64,000 nucleotides of DNA from Roseomonas mucosa ATCC BAA-692 (GTDB lineage Bacteria > Pseudomonadota > Alphaproteobacteria > Acetobacterales > Acetobacteraceae), in assembly GCF_000622225.1 (NCBI RefSeq), contig NZ_JHWD01000008.1, forward strand, positions 1 to 64,000. Reading direction: 5' to 3'. A program made the position numbers and the translations under genes. This document shows positions 31,297-41,354 of this stretch, one piece after another. Every line of letters begins with the position of its first letter. Positions within the stretch are counted from its first letter, which is position 1. The notes under the pieces are model-generated. The model was not told where the DNA came from and ran no database searches. It saw nothing but the letters and a program-made list of their open reading frames with translations.

Positions 31297-32688
31297 TCAG
31301 ATATGCAGCGCCCGCCCATCGACGGCCAGCGCCGCCTCCTTCACCGCCTCGTTCAGCGAAGGATGCGCGTGGCAGATGCGCGCCACATCCTCGGCCGAGG
31401 CGCCGAACTCGATCGCCATCACCAGCTCGGCGATCAGCGTGCCCGCATCCGGCCCCAGGATATGGGCGCCGAGCACGCGGTCGGTCTCCTTGTCGGCCAG
31501 GATCTTCACGAACCCGTCCGTGGTGCCCATGGCGCGGGCGCGGCCATTGGCGGTGAAGGGGAACTTGCCGACCTTGTAGGCCGTCCCGGCCTCCTTCAGC
31601 GTCTCCTCGGTCTCGCCCACCGAGGCCACCTCCGGCCAGGTATAGACCACGCCCGGAATGGCGGCGTAGTTCACATGGCCATGCTGCCCGGCCAGGATCT
31701 CGGCGACAGCGACGCCCTCCTCCTCGGCCTTGTGCGCCAGCATCGGGCCGGCGATCACGTCGCCGATGGCATAGATGCCGGGCACGTTGGTGGCGAAATG
31801 CCCGTCCACCTTCACCCGGCCCCGTTCATCCAGCGCCACGCCCGCGGCATCGAGTCCCAGCCCCTCGACATAGGGGCGGCGGCCGATGGCCAGCAGCACG
31901 ACGTCGGCCTTGATCTCCTCGGCGGTGCCGCCGGCGGCAGGCTCCACGGCCAGCGTCACGCCGTCCTTGCCCTTGGTGGCGCCGGTCACCTTGCTCTTCA
32001 GCTTGAACTTGATGCCCTGCTTGGACAGCACGCGCTCGAACTGCTTGGCGATCTCGCCATCCATGCCGGGCACGAGGCGGTCGAGGAACTCGATCACCGT
32101 CACCTCGGCGCCCAGGCGGCGCCAGACGGAGCCCAGCTCCAGCCCGATCACGCCGCCGCCGATGACGACGAGATGGCCCGGCACCTTCTCCAGCTCCAGC
32201 GCACCGGTGGAGGTGACGATCTGCTTCTCGTCCACCTCGACACCCTTCAGGGGTGCGCTGTCGGAGCCGGTGGCGATGATGATGTTCTTCGTCTCGTAGG
32301 TCGCGCCCTCGACCTCGACCTTGCCCGGGGCGGTGATCCTGCCCGCGCCCTTCAGCCAGGTGACCTTGTTCTTCTTGAACAGGAACTCGACGCCCTTGAC
32401 GTTGGCACCGACCACCTCGCCCTTGCGGGCCTGCATGCGGGCGAGGTCGAGCGTGAGCTGCCCCACGCCGATGCCGTGGTCGGCGAAGTGGTGCGCCGCC
32501 TCCTCGTAGTTCTCGGAGGACTGCAGCAGCGCCTTGGAGGGGATGCAGCCGATGTTCAGGCAGGTGCCGCCCAGCGTGGCCCGCTTCTCCACACAGGCCA
32601 CCTTCATGCCGAGCTGCGCGGCGCGGATGGCACAGACATAGCCGCCGGGACCGGCGCCGATGACGATAACGTCGAAGCTCTCAGACAT
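31297..32688 (-). CDS. lpdA: dihydrolipoyl dehydrogenase (E3)
   Basis: 463 residues. FAD-binding [15 protein letters not shown] at the N-terminus, the redox-active disulfide [16 protein letters not shown] (cysteines about 41 and 46), the NAD-binding loop [13 protein letters not shown], the second FAD motif GIYAIGDVI and the C-terminal active-site His-Glu in HAHPSLNEA. It reoxidises dihydrolipoamide in 2-oxoglutarate and other 2-oxoacid dehydrogenase complexes, and could also feed AhpD. The frame is open to 32883 but the family start [11 protein letters not shown] fits 32688. It is separated from sucAB by about 10 kb of unrelated genes. Confidence 0.95.
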   Translation of the reverse strand: MSESFDVIVIGAGPGGYVCAIRAAQLGMKVACVEKRATLGGTCLNIGCIPSKALLQSSENYEEAAHHFADHGIGVGQLTLDLARMQARKGEVVGANVKGVEFLFKKNKVTWLKGAGRITAPGKVEVEGATYETKNIIIATGSDSAPLKGVEVDEKQIVTSTGALELEKVPGHLVVIGGGVIGLELGSVWRRLGAEVTVIEFLDRLVPGMDGEIAKQFERVLSKQGIKFKLKSKVTGATKGKDGVTLAVEPAAGGTAEEIKADVVLLAIGRRPYVEGLGLDAAGVALDERGRVKVDGHFATNVPGIYAIGDVIAGPMLAHKAEEEGVAVAEILAGQHGHVNYAAIPGVVYTWPEVASVGETEETLKEAGTAYKVGKFPFTANGRARAMGTTDGFVKILADKETDRVLGAHILGPDAGTLIAELVMAIEFGASAEDVARICHAHPSLNEAVKEAALAVDGRALHI

Positions 32689-33048
32689 GATGGGTGCTGC
32701 AATCCTGTCAGGTGGACGTTGCGGGCAGGCGTAGCAGGGCTGGCGCCGGGCTTGAAGGGCGCCCCGCCAGGAACACGCCATGACCCCGCTTATCCTGCCA
32801 GATGGGGGCCGTGACAGCCCGGCGCCGCGCCCGTGGGCGGGAGCCAGGGATGCACCGGGCACGGGTCCGGCGGCCAGCGGCATCGCCCCCCCCCCCCGCT
32901 CGGCAAGGCGGAACCCAGGGCGGTGCCCGGGCAGCCGGAGCGGAGCTGGACCAGCCCCGTGATCATGATGGCCGGGACGTGATCGCCCACCTTGCCCCCT
33001 CGGACAGGCCGGCGCTATGAGATGTTATAACGTTTTGAAAGCCACGCC
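32689..33048. other. 360-bp intergenic region with a C12 tract
   Basis: No gene seen. It contains the divergent promoters of lpdA (minus) and the zinc-binding protein (plus), a run of twelve C residues at 32886-32897, and a Zur-like site near 33021. The long frames across it are extensions of neighbouring shadows. Confidence 0.5.
33021..33037 (+). promoter_or_regulatory. candidate Zur (zinc uptake regulator) site
   Basis: GATGTTATAACGTTTTG lies 12 bp before the ATG of the zinc-type binding protein. The core TGTTATAAC resembles the TGTTATA...TATAACA half-sites of Zur boxes in this class and stands out as AT-rich within very GC-rich DNA. Only one arm is well conserved, so this is tentative. 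Confidence 0.5.
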
Positions 33049-33987
33049 ATGCGACGCCGCTCCACCCTGCTCCTGGCCCCCGCCCTGCTTTCCCTGGGCA
33101 ACCTCCTCGCCCCCGGCTCCGCCCGGGCACAGGCCGCCGCCCCGTCCGGCGCGCCACGGCTGGATGTCGTCGCCTCCTTCTCCATCCTGGGCGACATGGT
33201 GCGTCAGGTCGGCGGCGACCGGGTGGCCATCCATACCCTGGTCGGCCCCGGCGGCGACTCCCACACCTACCAGCCCCGCCCCTCCGATGCGGCGGCGATC
33301 CGCTCCGCCGGGCTCGTGGTCCGCAACGGCCTCGGCTTCGAGCCGTGGCTCGACCGGCTGATCCGCTCCTCCGCCACCAAGGCCCGGATCGCGACGGCCA
33401 GCCAGGGCGTGACCCCGCGGAAGATGGTGGAGGAAGGCCATGGCCACAGCCACGAGGCAACCGATCCCCATGCCTGGCAGGACCTCCGGAACGGCCAGGC
33501 CTATGCCGGCAACATCGCGGAAGCCCTCGCCGCGGCGGACCCCGAGGGCGCCGATCTCTACCGCCGCAACGCCGCGGCCTTCCGGGAACGCCTCGCCAGC
33601 CTGGATGCCTGGGTGCGGGAACAGGTCGCGACCGTGCCGGAGGCGCGCCGCATCGTCGTGACCAGCCATGACGCCTTCGGCTATTTCGGCGCGGCCTATG
33701 GCGTGCGCTTCGAGGCGCCCCAGGGCATGAGCACGGAAAGCGAACCCTCCGCCGCCCAGGTTGCCGCGCTGATCCGGCAGGTGCGGGCAAAGCACGTCAC
33801 CGCCGTCTTCATCGAGAACATGACCAACCCGGCGCTCCTGGAACGCCTGGCCCGGGATGCCGGGGCCAAGGTGCAAGGCGAGCTGTTCTCCGACTCCCTT
33901 TCGCCGCCGGACGGCCCGGCCGCGACCTACGAGGCCATGTTCCGGCACAATGTCGGCCTGCTGGTGCCCGCGATGCGCGGCGCCTGA
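33049..33987 (+). CDS. zinc/manganese ABC transporter substrate-binding protein (ZnuA type)
   Basis: 312 residues with a signal peptide ending near ARAQA (about residue 29). Cluster A-I metal-binding fold: SFSILGDMVRQVGG, the ligand His in GGDSHTYQPRPSD, a His-rich loop EEGHGHSHEATDPH typical of zinc binders, a second ligand His in DPHAWQD, a third in TSHDAFGYF and the Asp in LFSDSLS. It captures zinc (or manganese) in the periplasm for an ABC importer. No permease or ATPase gene is adjacent, so partners must be encoded elsewhere. A Zur-like site precedes it. Confidence 0.88.
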   Translation: MRRRSTLLLAPALLSLGNLLAPGSARAQAAAPSGAPRLDVVASFSILGDMVRQVGGDRVAIHTLVGPGGDSHTYQPRPSDAAAIRSAGLVVRNGLGFEPWLDRLIRSSATKARIATASQGVTPRKMVEEGHGHSHEATDPHAWQDLRNGQAYAGNIAEALAAADPEGADLYRRNAAAFRERLASLDAWVREQVATVPEARRIVVTSHDAFGYFGAAYGVRFEAPQGMSTESEPSAAQVAALIRQVRAKHVTAVFIENMTNPALLERLARDAGAKVQGELFSDSLSPPDGPAATYEAMFRHNVGLLVPAMRGA

Positions 33988-34033
33988 GGCCGGAACACGT
34001 CCCCGACGGGCCGGGCCCCGGCGAAGCAAGGGC

Positions 34034-34063
34034 CGCTTTCATGGACGAGCATCCATGAAAGCG
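34034..34063 (+). terminator. 12-bp perfect hairpin after the zinc-binding protein gene
   Basis: CGCTTTCATGGA / TCCATGAAAGCG with loop CGAGCA, starting 46 bp past the stop codon. It lacks a T-run; a terminator is likely, though a regulator site for the transporter behind it is possible. Confidence 0.55.
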
Positions 34064-34167
34064 ACGGCCTGCCTTGCCCATTCATCAGATAGACCTGCCG
34101 CCGCGGCCCTATGGCCCTCCCGGCATCCGCGCTAGAGAAACGGCCTGGCTCGAACAGGAGAGATCGG

Positions 34168-35475
34168 ATGGATAGCAGCGGAATCGTTGTCGGCGAGCCT
34201 CATGAGGTCCGCAAACGCGTCATGGCCATCGTCGGCGCATCCTCCGGCAACCTGGTCGAGTGGTACGACTTCTACACCTACGCCTTCACCGCGCTGTACT
34301 TCGCGCATGCCTTCTTTCCCAGCGGCAACCAGACGGTGGCGCTGCTCCAGGCGGCCGCCGTCTTCGCCATCGGCTTCCTGATGCGCCCGATCGGCGGCTG
34401 GTTCTTCGGCCGCCTCGGCGACCGCAAGGGGCGGAAGTTCTCGATGCTGGTCTCCGTGCTCATGATGTGCGGCGGCTCGCTGGTGATCGCGATCCTGCCG
34501 ACCTATGACAGCATCGGCATCGCGGCGCCTCTCCTGCTGCTGCTCGCCCGCATGACCCAGGGCCTCTCCGTGGGCGGCGAATACGGCACCGTCGCGACCT
34601 ATATGAGCGAGGTCGCGACCTCGAAGAACCGCGGCTTCTATTCCTCCTTCCAGTACGTGACGCTGATCGGCGGCCAGCTCCTCGCCGTGCTGGTGGTGGT
34701 GATCCTGGAGATGCTGATCACGGCCGACCAGATGCGCGCCTGGGGCTGGCGCGTCCCCTTCCTGATCGGCGCCGCCACGGCGGTGATCGCCCTCTACCTG
34801 CGCCGCTCGCTGCACGAGACCTCGACGGAGAAGACGCGCAGCGCCAAGGGCGCCGGCACGCTGCGCGCGCTGCTCGCCCACCCGCGCTCCTTCCTGACGG
34901 TGCTGGGCCTCACCGCCGGCGGCAGCCTGCCCTTCTACACCTTCACCACCTACATGCAGAAATACCTGGTCAACACGACCGGCTTCCCGGTGAAGACCGT
35001 GAGCCTCGTGATGACGGCGGCGCTCTTCCTCTACATGTGCATGCAGCCGATCTTCGGTGCCATCTCGGACCGTTTCGGCCGCAAGAACCTGCTGCTGGTC
35101 TATGGCGTGGCGGGCATCCTCACCACCATCCCGCTGCTGAACGCCCTGGGCACCGCTTCCTCTCCCCTCGTCGCGCTGGGCCTGCTGCTGATCGCCCTGG
35201 CCGTCATCAGCTGCTACACCTCCATCAGCGGCGTGCTGAAGGCAGAACTCTTTCCCGCCGAGGTCCGGGCGCTGGGCGTCGGCCTCTCCTATGCCATCGG
35301 CAACGCGATCTTCGGCGGCTCGGCGGAATACGTCGCCCTCAGCTTCAAGAATGCCGGGGTGGAGAGCTATTTCGGCTGGTACGTCACCATCATGCTCGTG
35401 GTCGCCCTGGTCTCGGTGATCCTGATGCCCGACATGCAGAAGAAGGGCTTCATGCGGGACGAAGCCGGCCGCTGA
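34168..35475 (+). CDS. MHS-family MFS transporter, alpha-ketoglutarate permease (KgtP) like
   Basis: 435 residues with twelve predicted membrane segments. The N-terminus [16 protein letters not shown] is the signature of the metabolite:H+ symporter (MHS) family; [17 protein letters not shown] is the conserved loop 2-3, repeated as [13 protein letters not shown] in the second half; [13 protein letters not shown] is the MHS helix-4 motif. KgtP, ProP and CitA share these, so a dicarboxylate such as 2-oxoglutarate is only the best guess. The start is at the ATG 34168 with AGGAG upstream. A hairpin follows at 35495. Confidence 0.86.
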   Translation: MDSSGIVVGEPHEVRKRVMAIVGASSGNLVEWYDFYTYAFTALYFAHAFFPSGNQTVALLQAAAVFAIGFLMRPIGGWFFGRLGDRKGRKFSMLVSVLMMCGGSLVIAILPTYDSIGIAAPLLLLLARMTQGLSVGGEYGTVATYMSEVATSKNRGFYSSFQYVTLIGGQLLAVLVVVILEMLITADQMRAWGWRVPFLIGAATAVIALYLRRSLHETSTEKTRSAKGAGTLRALLAHPRSFLTVLGLTAGGSLPFYTFTTYMQKYLVNTTGFPVKTVSLVMTAALFLYMCMQPIFGAISDRFGRKNLLLVYGVAGILTTIPLLNALGTASSPLVALGLLLIALAVISCYTSISGVLKAELFPAEVRALGVGLSYAIGNAIFGGSAEYVALSFKNAGVESYFGWYVTIMLVVALVSVILMPDMQKKGFMRDEAGR

Positions 35476-35494
35476 CTGCCAATGCCTGGGGCCG

Positions 35495-35517
35495 GGCTGC
35501 ACAGATCCTGTGCAGCC
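35495..35517 (+). terminator. hairpin terminator after the MHS transporter
   Basis: GGCTGCACAG / CTGTGCAGCC, ten perfect pairs with loop ATC, 19 bp past the stop. Confidence 0.6.
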
Positions 35518-35565
35518 TGGGCCGGGCACCTTGAAAACCCTTGGGAAACGAGGCGGCGCGGCGCG

Positions 35566-35596
35566 TTGACACCCGCGCCATCCGGGGGACAGCCTA
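35566..35596 (+). promoter_or_regulatory. possible sigma-70 promoter of the ABC transporter operon
   Basis: A consensus TTGACA at 35566-35571 lies 50 bp before the binding-protein ATG. The best -10-like sequence (AGCCTA, 35591-35596) is weak and 19 bp away, so only the -35 element is convincing. Confidence 0.35.
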
Positions 35597-35620
35597 GGGG
35601 CAACCCAGGAAAGCCCCCGG

Positions 35621-37255
35621 ATGACCGACGCCCTCGAACTGACCCGACGCTCCCTCCTGGCCGGCTTCGCGACGCTGGCCGTGGCCGCCCCGGCCCTTCC
35701 GGGACAGGCCCTGGCCCAGGCGGCGGGGGGACCCGGGGCGCCTTCCTCGGCCATCCGCGGCGGCCGCATGGCCTTCGGCCGCTACACCGACAGCCAGTTC
35801 CTGGACCCGGTGACCACCGAGCTGAATGCCGACATCTGGGTCCTCACCAACCTCTTCGACACGCTCCTCTCCCCCACCCCGGACGGCAAGGGGCTGCAGC
35901 CCGGCCTGGCCACGGAATGGAAATGGAGCGACGACAGGCTCGCCCTGGAGCTGACGCTCCGCCCCGGCGTGAAGTTCGCCGATGGCAGCGACCTGACCCC
36001 GGCGGATGTGGCCTGGTCGCTCGACCGCGCCCGCGGCACCGGCGCCTGGAAGGACCTGATCGGCTCGATCAAGGCCGTGGAGCCGGGCGAAGGAAAGGTC
36101 ACGATCCGCCTCGGCCACCCCGACGCCACGCTGCTGGCGGCACTCGCCACCTTCAACACGGGCATCATGCCGCAGAAGCTGGTCGAGGCCGCGCCCGGCG
36201 CCACGGTGGAAGACAAGATGAAGGCCTTCGCCGAGAAGCCTGTCGGCACCGGCCCCTTCGTGCTGGCCTCCTGGCAGCGTGGCCAGACCATGCTGCTGAA
36301 GCGCAACCCGCATCACTGGCGCGTGGCCGCGGACGGCAAGCCGCTGCCCTATCTGGATGAGCTCCGCTTCGACATCGTGCCCGACGACGCCACCCGCCTG
36401 CTGAAGCTGAAGGCCGGCGAGCTGGATGGCACGGAATTCGTCCCCTATGCCCGGGTGAAGGAGCTGCAGGCCGACCCGGCCATGCGGATGGAGCTCTGGC
36501 CCTCGACCCGCGTGCGCTATGTCGGGCTCAACTGCCGCCCGGAATACAAGGGCCGGAAGAACCCGATGGCCGATGTGCGGGTGCGCCAGGCCATCAACCA
36601 CGCGGTGAACAAGGACGCGATCATCGCGATCACCACGCAGGGGCTGGGCAAGCCCATGCGCTCCTTCATGTCCTCCACCACGCCGCTGTTCAGCGGCCCG
36701 GCCTCGGGCGCCCTCTACCCCTACGACCTCGCCAAGGCCAAGGCGCTGATGGCCGAGGCGGGCTATGCCGAGGGCTTCGAGGTGACCTGCCAGACCATCT
36801 CCGGCAACCAGGACGACGTGAACGACCTGACCGCGATCCAGCAGATGCTGGCCGCGATCCGGATCAAGGTGACGATCGAGCAGCTCGACAACGCCACCAA
36901 GGTCGCCCGCTACCGCGCCGGCGACTTCCAGCTCCGCACCGCGCTCTGGACCAACGACATCGCCGACCCGGCGCAGATCACCTCCTACTTCGCCTACTAC
37001 CCGAATGTGGAGAATGTGCGCTCCGGCTACCAGAACCCGAAGCTGGACGAGCTCTACCTCGCCAGCAGCAAGGAGACGGACCTGGAGAAGCGCACCGCGA
37101 TGTACCAGGAGATCCAGAAGACCTACGCCGAGGCCGCGCCGATCCTCTTCCTCTACGAGACGCCCTATCCGGTCGCCTTCCGCAAGCAGGCCACCGGCTT
37201 CGTGCAGATCCCGCTGGGCAACAACCTTTTCGCGGAAGCCGCGGTTCAGCGCTGA
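35621..37255 (+). CDS. peptide/nickel-type ABC transporter substrate-binding protein
   Basis: 544 residues of the SBP_bac_5 (DppA/OppA/NikA) family with a Tat-type leader (LTRRSLLAGFATLAVAAPAL). Family motifs: SQFLDPVTTELNADIWVLTN, LQPGLATEWKWSDDRLALEL, TLRPGVKFADGSDLTPADVA and KPVGTGPFVLASWQRG. It binds a peptide, opine or other organic ligand in the periplasm and hands it to the membrane complex encoded by the next four genes. CAGGAAA lies upstream of the ATG. First gene of a tightly packed five-gene operon. Confidence 0.92.
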   Translation: MTDALELTRRSLLAGFATLAVAAPALPGQALAQAAGGPGAPSSAIRGGRMAFGRYTDSQFLDPVTTELNADIWVLTNLFDTLLSPTPDGKGLQPGLATEWKWSDDRLALELTLRPGVKFADGSDLTPADVAWSLDRARGTGAWKDLIGSIKAVEPGEGKVTIRLGHPDATLLAALATFNTGIMPQKLVEAAPGATVEDKMKAFAEKPVGTGPFVLASWQRGQTMLLKRNPHHWRVAADGKPLPYLDELRFDIVPDDATRLLKLKAGELDGTEFVPYARVKELQADPAMRMELWPSTRVRYVGLNCRPEYKGRKNPMADVRVRQAINHAVNKDAIIAITTQGLGKPMRSFMSSTTPLFSGPASGALYPYDLAKAKALMAEAGYAEGFEVTCQTISGNQDDVNDLTAIQQMLAAIRIKVTIEQLDNATKVARYRAGDFQLRTALWTNDIADPAQITSYFAYYPNVENVRSGYQNPKLDELYLASSKETDLEKRTAMYQEIQKTYAEAAPILFLYETPYPVAFRKQATGFVQIPLGNNLFAEAAVQR

Positions 37256-37262
37256 GCCGCCG

Positions 37263-38207
37263 GTGCTGCGCTATGCCCTGCGCCGCATCGGCCAGATGCT
37301 GCCGACCCTCGCTTTGGCGGTGGTCGCGGTCTTCTTCCTGGCGCGCGCCATGCCGGGCGACGCCGTCTCGGCCATGCTGGGGGAACGCGGCACCGACGAG
37401 GCCGTGGCGCGCCTCACCGCCGAGCTGGGGCTGGACCGCTCGGTGCCGGAACAGTTCTGGTCCTATGTGACGCTGCTGGCGCAAGGCAACCTGGGCATGT
37501 CGATCGGCGCCCGCGTGCCGGTGCTGCAACTGGTGGCGGAGCGCCTGCCGGCCACGCTGCTGCTGACACTGATGGCGATCATCCTGTCGCTGCTGCTCAG
37601 CCTGCCGCTCGCCTTCATCGCCGCGCTGCGCGCCGGGCGGTGGGAGGATGTGGCGGTGCGCAGCGGCCTCCAGGTCGGCCTCAGCGCGCCGATCTTCTTC
37701 CTGGGCCTGCTGCTGCTCACCCTCTTCGCGGCGCAGTGGCGGATCTTCCCGGTGGGCGGCTATGGCGACACGCCGCTGGAACACATCTACCACCTCTTCC
37801 TCCCCGCCCTGACGCTGGCCCTTTCCTTCACCGCCGTGGCGACGCGCTCGCTGCGCGCCTCGCTGCTGGGCACGCTGCGGGCGGAGCATGTGGCCTTCGC
37901 CCGCTCCAAGGGCCTGCCGGAATCCGTGGTGATGCGCTCCCATGTCCTGCGTCCCGCGGCGGCGGCCACGGTCTCCCTGGTCGGCTTGCAGATCGGCGGG
38001 CTGCTGGGCGGCGCGGTGATCACCGAAAGCGTCTTCGCCATCCCAGGCGTGGGGCGGCTGATGGTGGACAGCATCTTCGCCCGCGACTACCCGGTGGTGC
38101 AGGGGCTGACCCTGGTGCTGGCGGTGCTGGTCTCGCTGACCTTCCTGGCGACCGACCTCACCGTCGCCTGGCTCGATCCGCGCGCCACGCAGCGGAGGCG
38201 CTCATGA
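37263..38207 (+). CDS. ABC transporter permease (DppB type)
   Basis: 314 residues beginning at a GTG 7 bp after the binding-protein stop. Six membrane helices; LRYALRRIGQMLPTLALAVV is the typical DppB/OppB N-terminus, and EHVAFARSKGLPESVVMRSH is the EAA loop contacting the ATPases. It forms half of the transmembrane pathway with the following gene. The stop codon overlaps the next ATG (ATGA). Confidence 0.93.
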   Translation: MLRYALRRIGQMLPTLALAVVAVFFLARAMPGDAVSAMLGERGTDEAVARLTAELGLDRSVPEQFWSYVTLLAQGNLGMSIGARVPVLQLVAERLPATLLLTLMAIILSLLLSLPLAFIAALRAGRWEDVAVRSGLQVGLSAPIFFLGLLLLTLFAAQWRIFPVGGYGDTPLEHIYHLFLPALTLALSFTAVATRSLRASLLGTLRAEHVAFARSKGLPESVVMRSHVLRPAAAATVSLVGLQIGGLLGGAVITESVFAIPGVGRLMVDSIFARDYPVVQGLTLVLAVLVSLTFLATDLTVAWLDPRATQRRRS

Positions 38208-38998
38208 GGGCGCTGGCCCTCGGCGGCGCGATCCTCGGCATCGTGGTGCTCTGCGCCCTGGTGCCGCAGCTCATCGCCCCCTTCGACCCGCTCTTCTTCG
38301 ACTACAACGCGCTGATGGCCCCGCCCTCCTGGGAGCACCCCTTCGGCACCGACCAGTTCGGCCGCGACGTGCTGTCCCGCACCGTCTGGGCCGCGCGGGT
38401 GGACCTGGAGATCGCCGTGCTCGCCGTGGCCGGACCGATGGTCGTCGGCGGCTTCCTGGGCCTGATGGCGGGCTATCTCGGCGGCATCGCCGACACGCTG
38501 CTGGGCCGCGCCATGGACCTCGTGGTCACCTTTCCCTTCCTGGTGCTGGTGATCGCCATCGTCGCGGTACTCGGCCCGGGCCTGACCAACATGTACATCG
38601 CCATCGCCATCGCCGGCTGGGTCCCCTATGCCCGCCTGATGCGGGGCGAGGTCGCGGTGGTCGCCGCCACCGACCACATCTCGGCGGCGCGCGGCCTGGG
38701 CTACGGCACCGCGCGCATCCTGGGCCGCCACGTCCTGCCCAATGCGGTGCGGCCGGTCCTCGCCTATGCCGTCTCCGACATGGCGCTGGCCATCCTGCTC
38801 GGTTCCTCGCTCGGCTATCTCGGCCTGGGCGCACAGCCGCCGGAGGCCGAATGGGGCGTGCTGGTGGCGGACGGCAAGAACTTCCTGACCCAGGCGCCCT
38901 GGATCGCGATCTTCCCCGGCGTCGCCGTGGTGATCTGCGGCCTCGGCTTCTCGCTCCTGGGCGATGGGCTAGCGGACCGCATGGACATCCGGCGTTGA
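38204..38998 (+). CDS. ABC transporter permease (DppC type)
   Basis: 264 residues, six helices. HPFGTDQFGRDVLSRTVWAA is the DppC/OppC hallmark near the N-terminus and AARGLGYGTARILGRHVLPN the EAA loop. Its stop overlaps the proposed TTG start of the first ATPase gene. Slightly shorter at the N-terminus than many DppC proteins but with the first helix intact. Confidence 0.93.
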   Translation: MRALALGGAILGIVVLCALVPQLIAPFDPLFFDYNALMAPPSWEHPFGTDQFGRDVLSRTVWAARVDLEIAVLAVAGPMVVGGFLGLMAGYLGGIADTLLGRAMDLVVTFPFLVLVIAIVAVLGPGLTNMYIAIAIAGWVPYARLMRGEVAVVAATDHISAARGLGYGTARILGRHVLPNAVRPVLAYAVSDMALAILLGSSLGYLGLGAQPPEAEWGVLVADGKNFLTQAPWIAIFPGVAVVICGLGFSLLGDGLADRMDIRR

Positions 38999-40029
38999 CG
39001 GCGGCGGGAACCCTGACGCCGCCCGCATCCGCCGCCGCGCCCGCCACCGGCGAGGGGCTGCGGGTGCGCGGCCTGCGCGTCGCCATGGGGCCGCTGCCGA
39101 TCGTGCACGGCGTCGACCTCGCCGTGGCGCCGGGCGAGATCCTGGGGCTGGTGGGCGAGAGCGGCAGCGGCAAGAGCGTGTCCCTGCGCGCCATCCCCGG
39201 CCTGCTGCCGCCCAAGGCCCGCATCGCCGGCGAGGTGCTGTGGAATGGCCGGAACCTCCTGGCCCTGCCGCCCCGCGCCTTGCAGCAGGTGCGGGGGCGG
39301 GAGGTCGCGATGATCTTCCAGGAGCCCGGACTGGCACTGAACCCGGTGATGACCGTGGGCGCGCAGATCGACGAAAGCCTGCAGGCGCATTTCCCGCGCC
39401 TCGGCCGCGCGGCGCGGCGGGAGCGGGCGGAGCAGCTCCTGGCCGAGGTCGGCATCCCCAGCCCGCGCGAGCGCCTGGGCTCCTACCCGCATGAATTCTC
39501 CGGCGGCATGCGCCAGCGCGCGATGATCGCCATCGCCCTGGCCCCCGGCCCCCGGCTGCTGCTGGCCGACGAGCCCACCACGGCGCTCGACGTCACGGTG
39601 CAGGACGGCATCCTGCGCCTGCTGCGCCGCCTGGTGGAGGAGCACCGCATGGCCATGATCCTGGTCACGCACGACCTGGGCGTGGTGGCCGAAACCTGCG
39701 ACCGGGTCTCGGTGATGTATGCCGGGCGGGTGGTGGAAAGCGGCCCCGCCGCCGGCCTCTTCGCCCATCCGCGCCACGCCTACACCGCCGCCCTGCTCGG
39801 TGCCATGCCGGGCGAGGAAAACGAGGGCGGCCGCCTCAGCCCCGTGCCCGGCACGCCACCCTCGCCGCTGCGGATGCCGCCGGGCTGCGCCTTCGCCCCC
39901 CGCTGCACCTGGCGGATGGCGGGCTGCGAGGCCGGCGTGCCGGCGCTGGAATCGGTGGAGCCGGACCATCTGGCCGCCTGCCTCGCCGCCGATCTCCTGC
40001 CGCCGCGATGGATGGAGCAGGAACGATGA
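38995..40029 (+). CDS. ABC transporter ATP-binding protein (DppD type)
   Basis: 344 residues from a TTG start (TTGA overlap with the previous stop); no ATG exists before the ABC domain, so a non-ATG start is required. Walker [10 protein letters not shown]-loop [12 protein letters not shown], signature EFSGGMRQR, Walker [13 protein letters not shown] and switch [10 protein letters not shown]. The C-terminal oligopeptide/dipeptide domain has [18 protein letters not shown], the Cys-rich segment that in some members binds an iron-sulfur cluster. Couples ATP hydrolysis to uptake. Confidence 0.93.
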   Translation: MTAAGTLTPPASAAAPATGEGLRVRGLRVAMGPLPIVHGVDLAVAPGEILGLVGESGSGKSVSLRAIPGLLPPKARIAGEVLWNGRNLLALPPRALQQVRGREVAMIFQEPGLALNPVMTVGAQIDESLQAHFPRLGRAARRERAEQLLAEVGIPSPRERLGSYPHEFSGGMRQRAMIAIALAPGPRLLLADEPTTALDVTVQDGILRLLRRLVEEHRMAMILVTHDLGVVAETCDRVSVMYAGRVVESGPAAGLFAHPRHAYTAALLGAMPGEENEGGRLSPVPGTPPSPLRMPPGCAFAPRCTWRMAGCEAGVPALESVEPDHLAACLAADLLPPRWMEQER

Positions 40030-41003
40030 GCGCCGTCCTCCAGTTCACGCCGCCGGAGGTGCTGCTCCGCGTCAGCGAGGCGACGCGCAGCTTCAGGGCA
40101 CCACGGGGCGGGCGCGTGCAGGCGCTGCGCGGCGTGTCGCTCGCGGTGCGTCGGGGCGAGGTGCTGGGCATCGTCGGCGAATCCGGCTGCGGCAAGTCCA
40201 CCCTGGCCCGCCTGCTGGTCGGGCTGGATTCTCCCGATGGCGGGCAGGTGAGCTTTGGCGGCGACGATCTGGCCGCCCTGCGCGGAGCCACCCGCCGACG
40301 CTTCCACCGCCGCGCGCAGATGGTGTTCCAGGATCCGCACACCTCCCTGAACCCGCGCCTGACCGTGGGCGAGACGCTGGGCGAGGCGCTGCGCGTCCAC
40401 GGCATCGTGCCGGTCCCGCAGATCGCCGGGCGGGTGGCGGAGCTCCTGGCCTCGGTGAACCTGCCGCCCGAGGCCGCCTCGCGCCGGCCGCACGAATTCT
40501 CCGGCGGCCAGCGGCAGCGCATCGGCATCGCCCGCGCCCTGGCGGTGGAGCCGGAGATGATCGTGGCCGACGAGCCGGTCTCGGCCCTCGACGTTTCCGT
40601 GCAGGCCGGCGTGGTGAACCTCTTCGCCGAGCTGCGCGAGCGGCTGGGCCTTACCCTGGTCTTCATCACCCATGACCTGCGGCTGGTGCGCCACCTCTCC
40701 GAGCGCGTGGTGGTGATGTACCTGGGCAAGGTGGTGGAGGAAGGCCCGACCCGCCGCCTCTTCGCTGCGCCCCGCCATCCCTATACCCGCGCCCTGCTGT
40801 CCGCCGTGCCCCGCCTCGACCCCTCCGCCGCCCCGCGCCCGGCGCCGATCTCGGGCGAGGTGCCGAGCCCCCTCGCCCCGCCCTCCGGCTGCGCCTTCCA
40901 CACCCGCTGCCCGATCGCTCAGTTCCCGCGCTGCTCGGCGGATGTGCCGGAGCTGACCGTCCGCCAGGGGCCCTGGCCGGTGGCCTGCCACTTCCCGGGA
41001 TAG
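40026..41003 (+). CDS. ABC transporter ATP-binding protein (DppF type)
   Basis: 325 residues; the ATG at 40026 overlaps the previous stop (ATGA) and follows a GAGCAGGA site. Walker A GESGCGKST, Q-loop MVFQDPHTSLNP, signature EFSGGQRQRIG, Walker B IVADEPVSALD and switch FITHDLRLVRH. The C-terminal domain has GCAFHTRCPIAQFPRC. Last gene of the transporter operon. Confidence 0.93.
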   Translation: MSAVLQFTPPEVLLRVSEATRSFRAPRGGRVQALRGVSLAVRRGEVLGIVGESGCGKSTLARLLVGLDSPDGGQVSFGGDDLAALRGATRRRFHRRAQMVFQDPHTSLNPRLTVGETLGEALRVHGIVPVPQIAGRVAELLASVNLPPEAASRRPHEFSGGQRQRIGIARALAVEPEMIVADEPVSALDVSVQAGVVNLFAELRERLGLTLVFITHDLRLVRHLSERVVVMYLGKVVEEGPTRRLFAAPRHPYTRALLSAVPRLDPSAAPRPAPISGEVPSPLAPPSGCAFHTRCPIAQFPRCSADVPELTVRQGPWPVACHFPG

Positions 41004-41089
41004 AGCCGCCGCAGCTCGTGCCGGAATGGGCCGCCGTTGTGCCTCTGGCCCGGGGTAAAGGCTCCGCCTTCCCCCGTAACCCCCATCCG

Positions 41090-41110
41090 CCAGGAGCCGG
41101 TGGCTCCTGG
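41090..41110 (+). terminator. hairpin after the ABC transporter operon
   Basis: Nine perfect pairs (CCAGGAGCC / GGCTCCTGG) around loop GGT, 86 bp past the last stop codon; no T-run. Confidence 0.5.
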
Positions 41111-41144
41111 ACCTGCCGTCAGTTGGCTCGCACTGCCGCCAGAT

Positions 41145-41354
41145 CGCGCCGGAGAGCATGGCTCTCCGGCAACTGCGGGTGCCACCCGGTGCCGTTTCCG
41201 GCACCCCACTGTGTCCGCCAGCCCTGCCGGCTCGTCCCTTGGAACTGACGGCCACCACCGGCGCCAACTCAAGCCGGGGTCTGGGGACATGCTCATGTCC
41301 CCAGCGGAGAGGGGGGGGCCGGGCGGAGAGGCGGAGCCTCTTCCCCGGGGCCAG
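41145..41354. repeat. dispersed intergenic repeat, copy B
   Basis: The first 41 bases match copy A (9023-9063) at 36 positions. A GCGGAGAGGGGG module (41304) and a GAGAGGC/GCCTCTT hairpin (41326-41342) followed by CCCCGGGG occur in the same order as in copy A. The middle parts have diverged. Confidence 0.65.
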
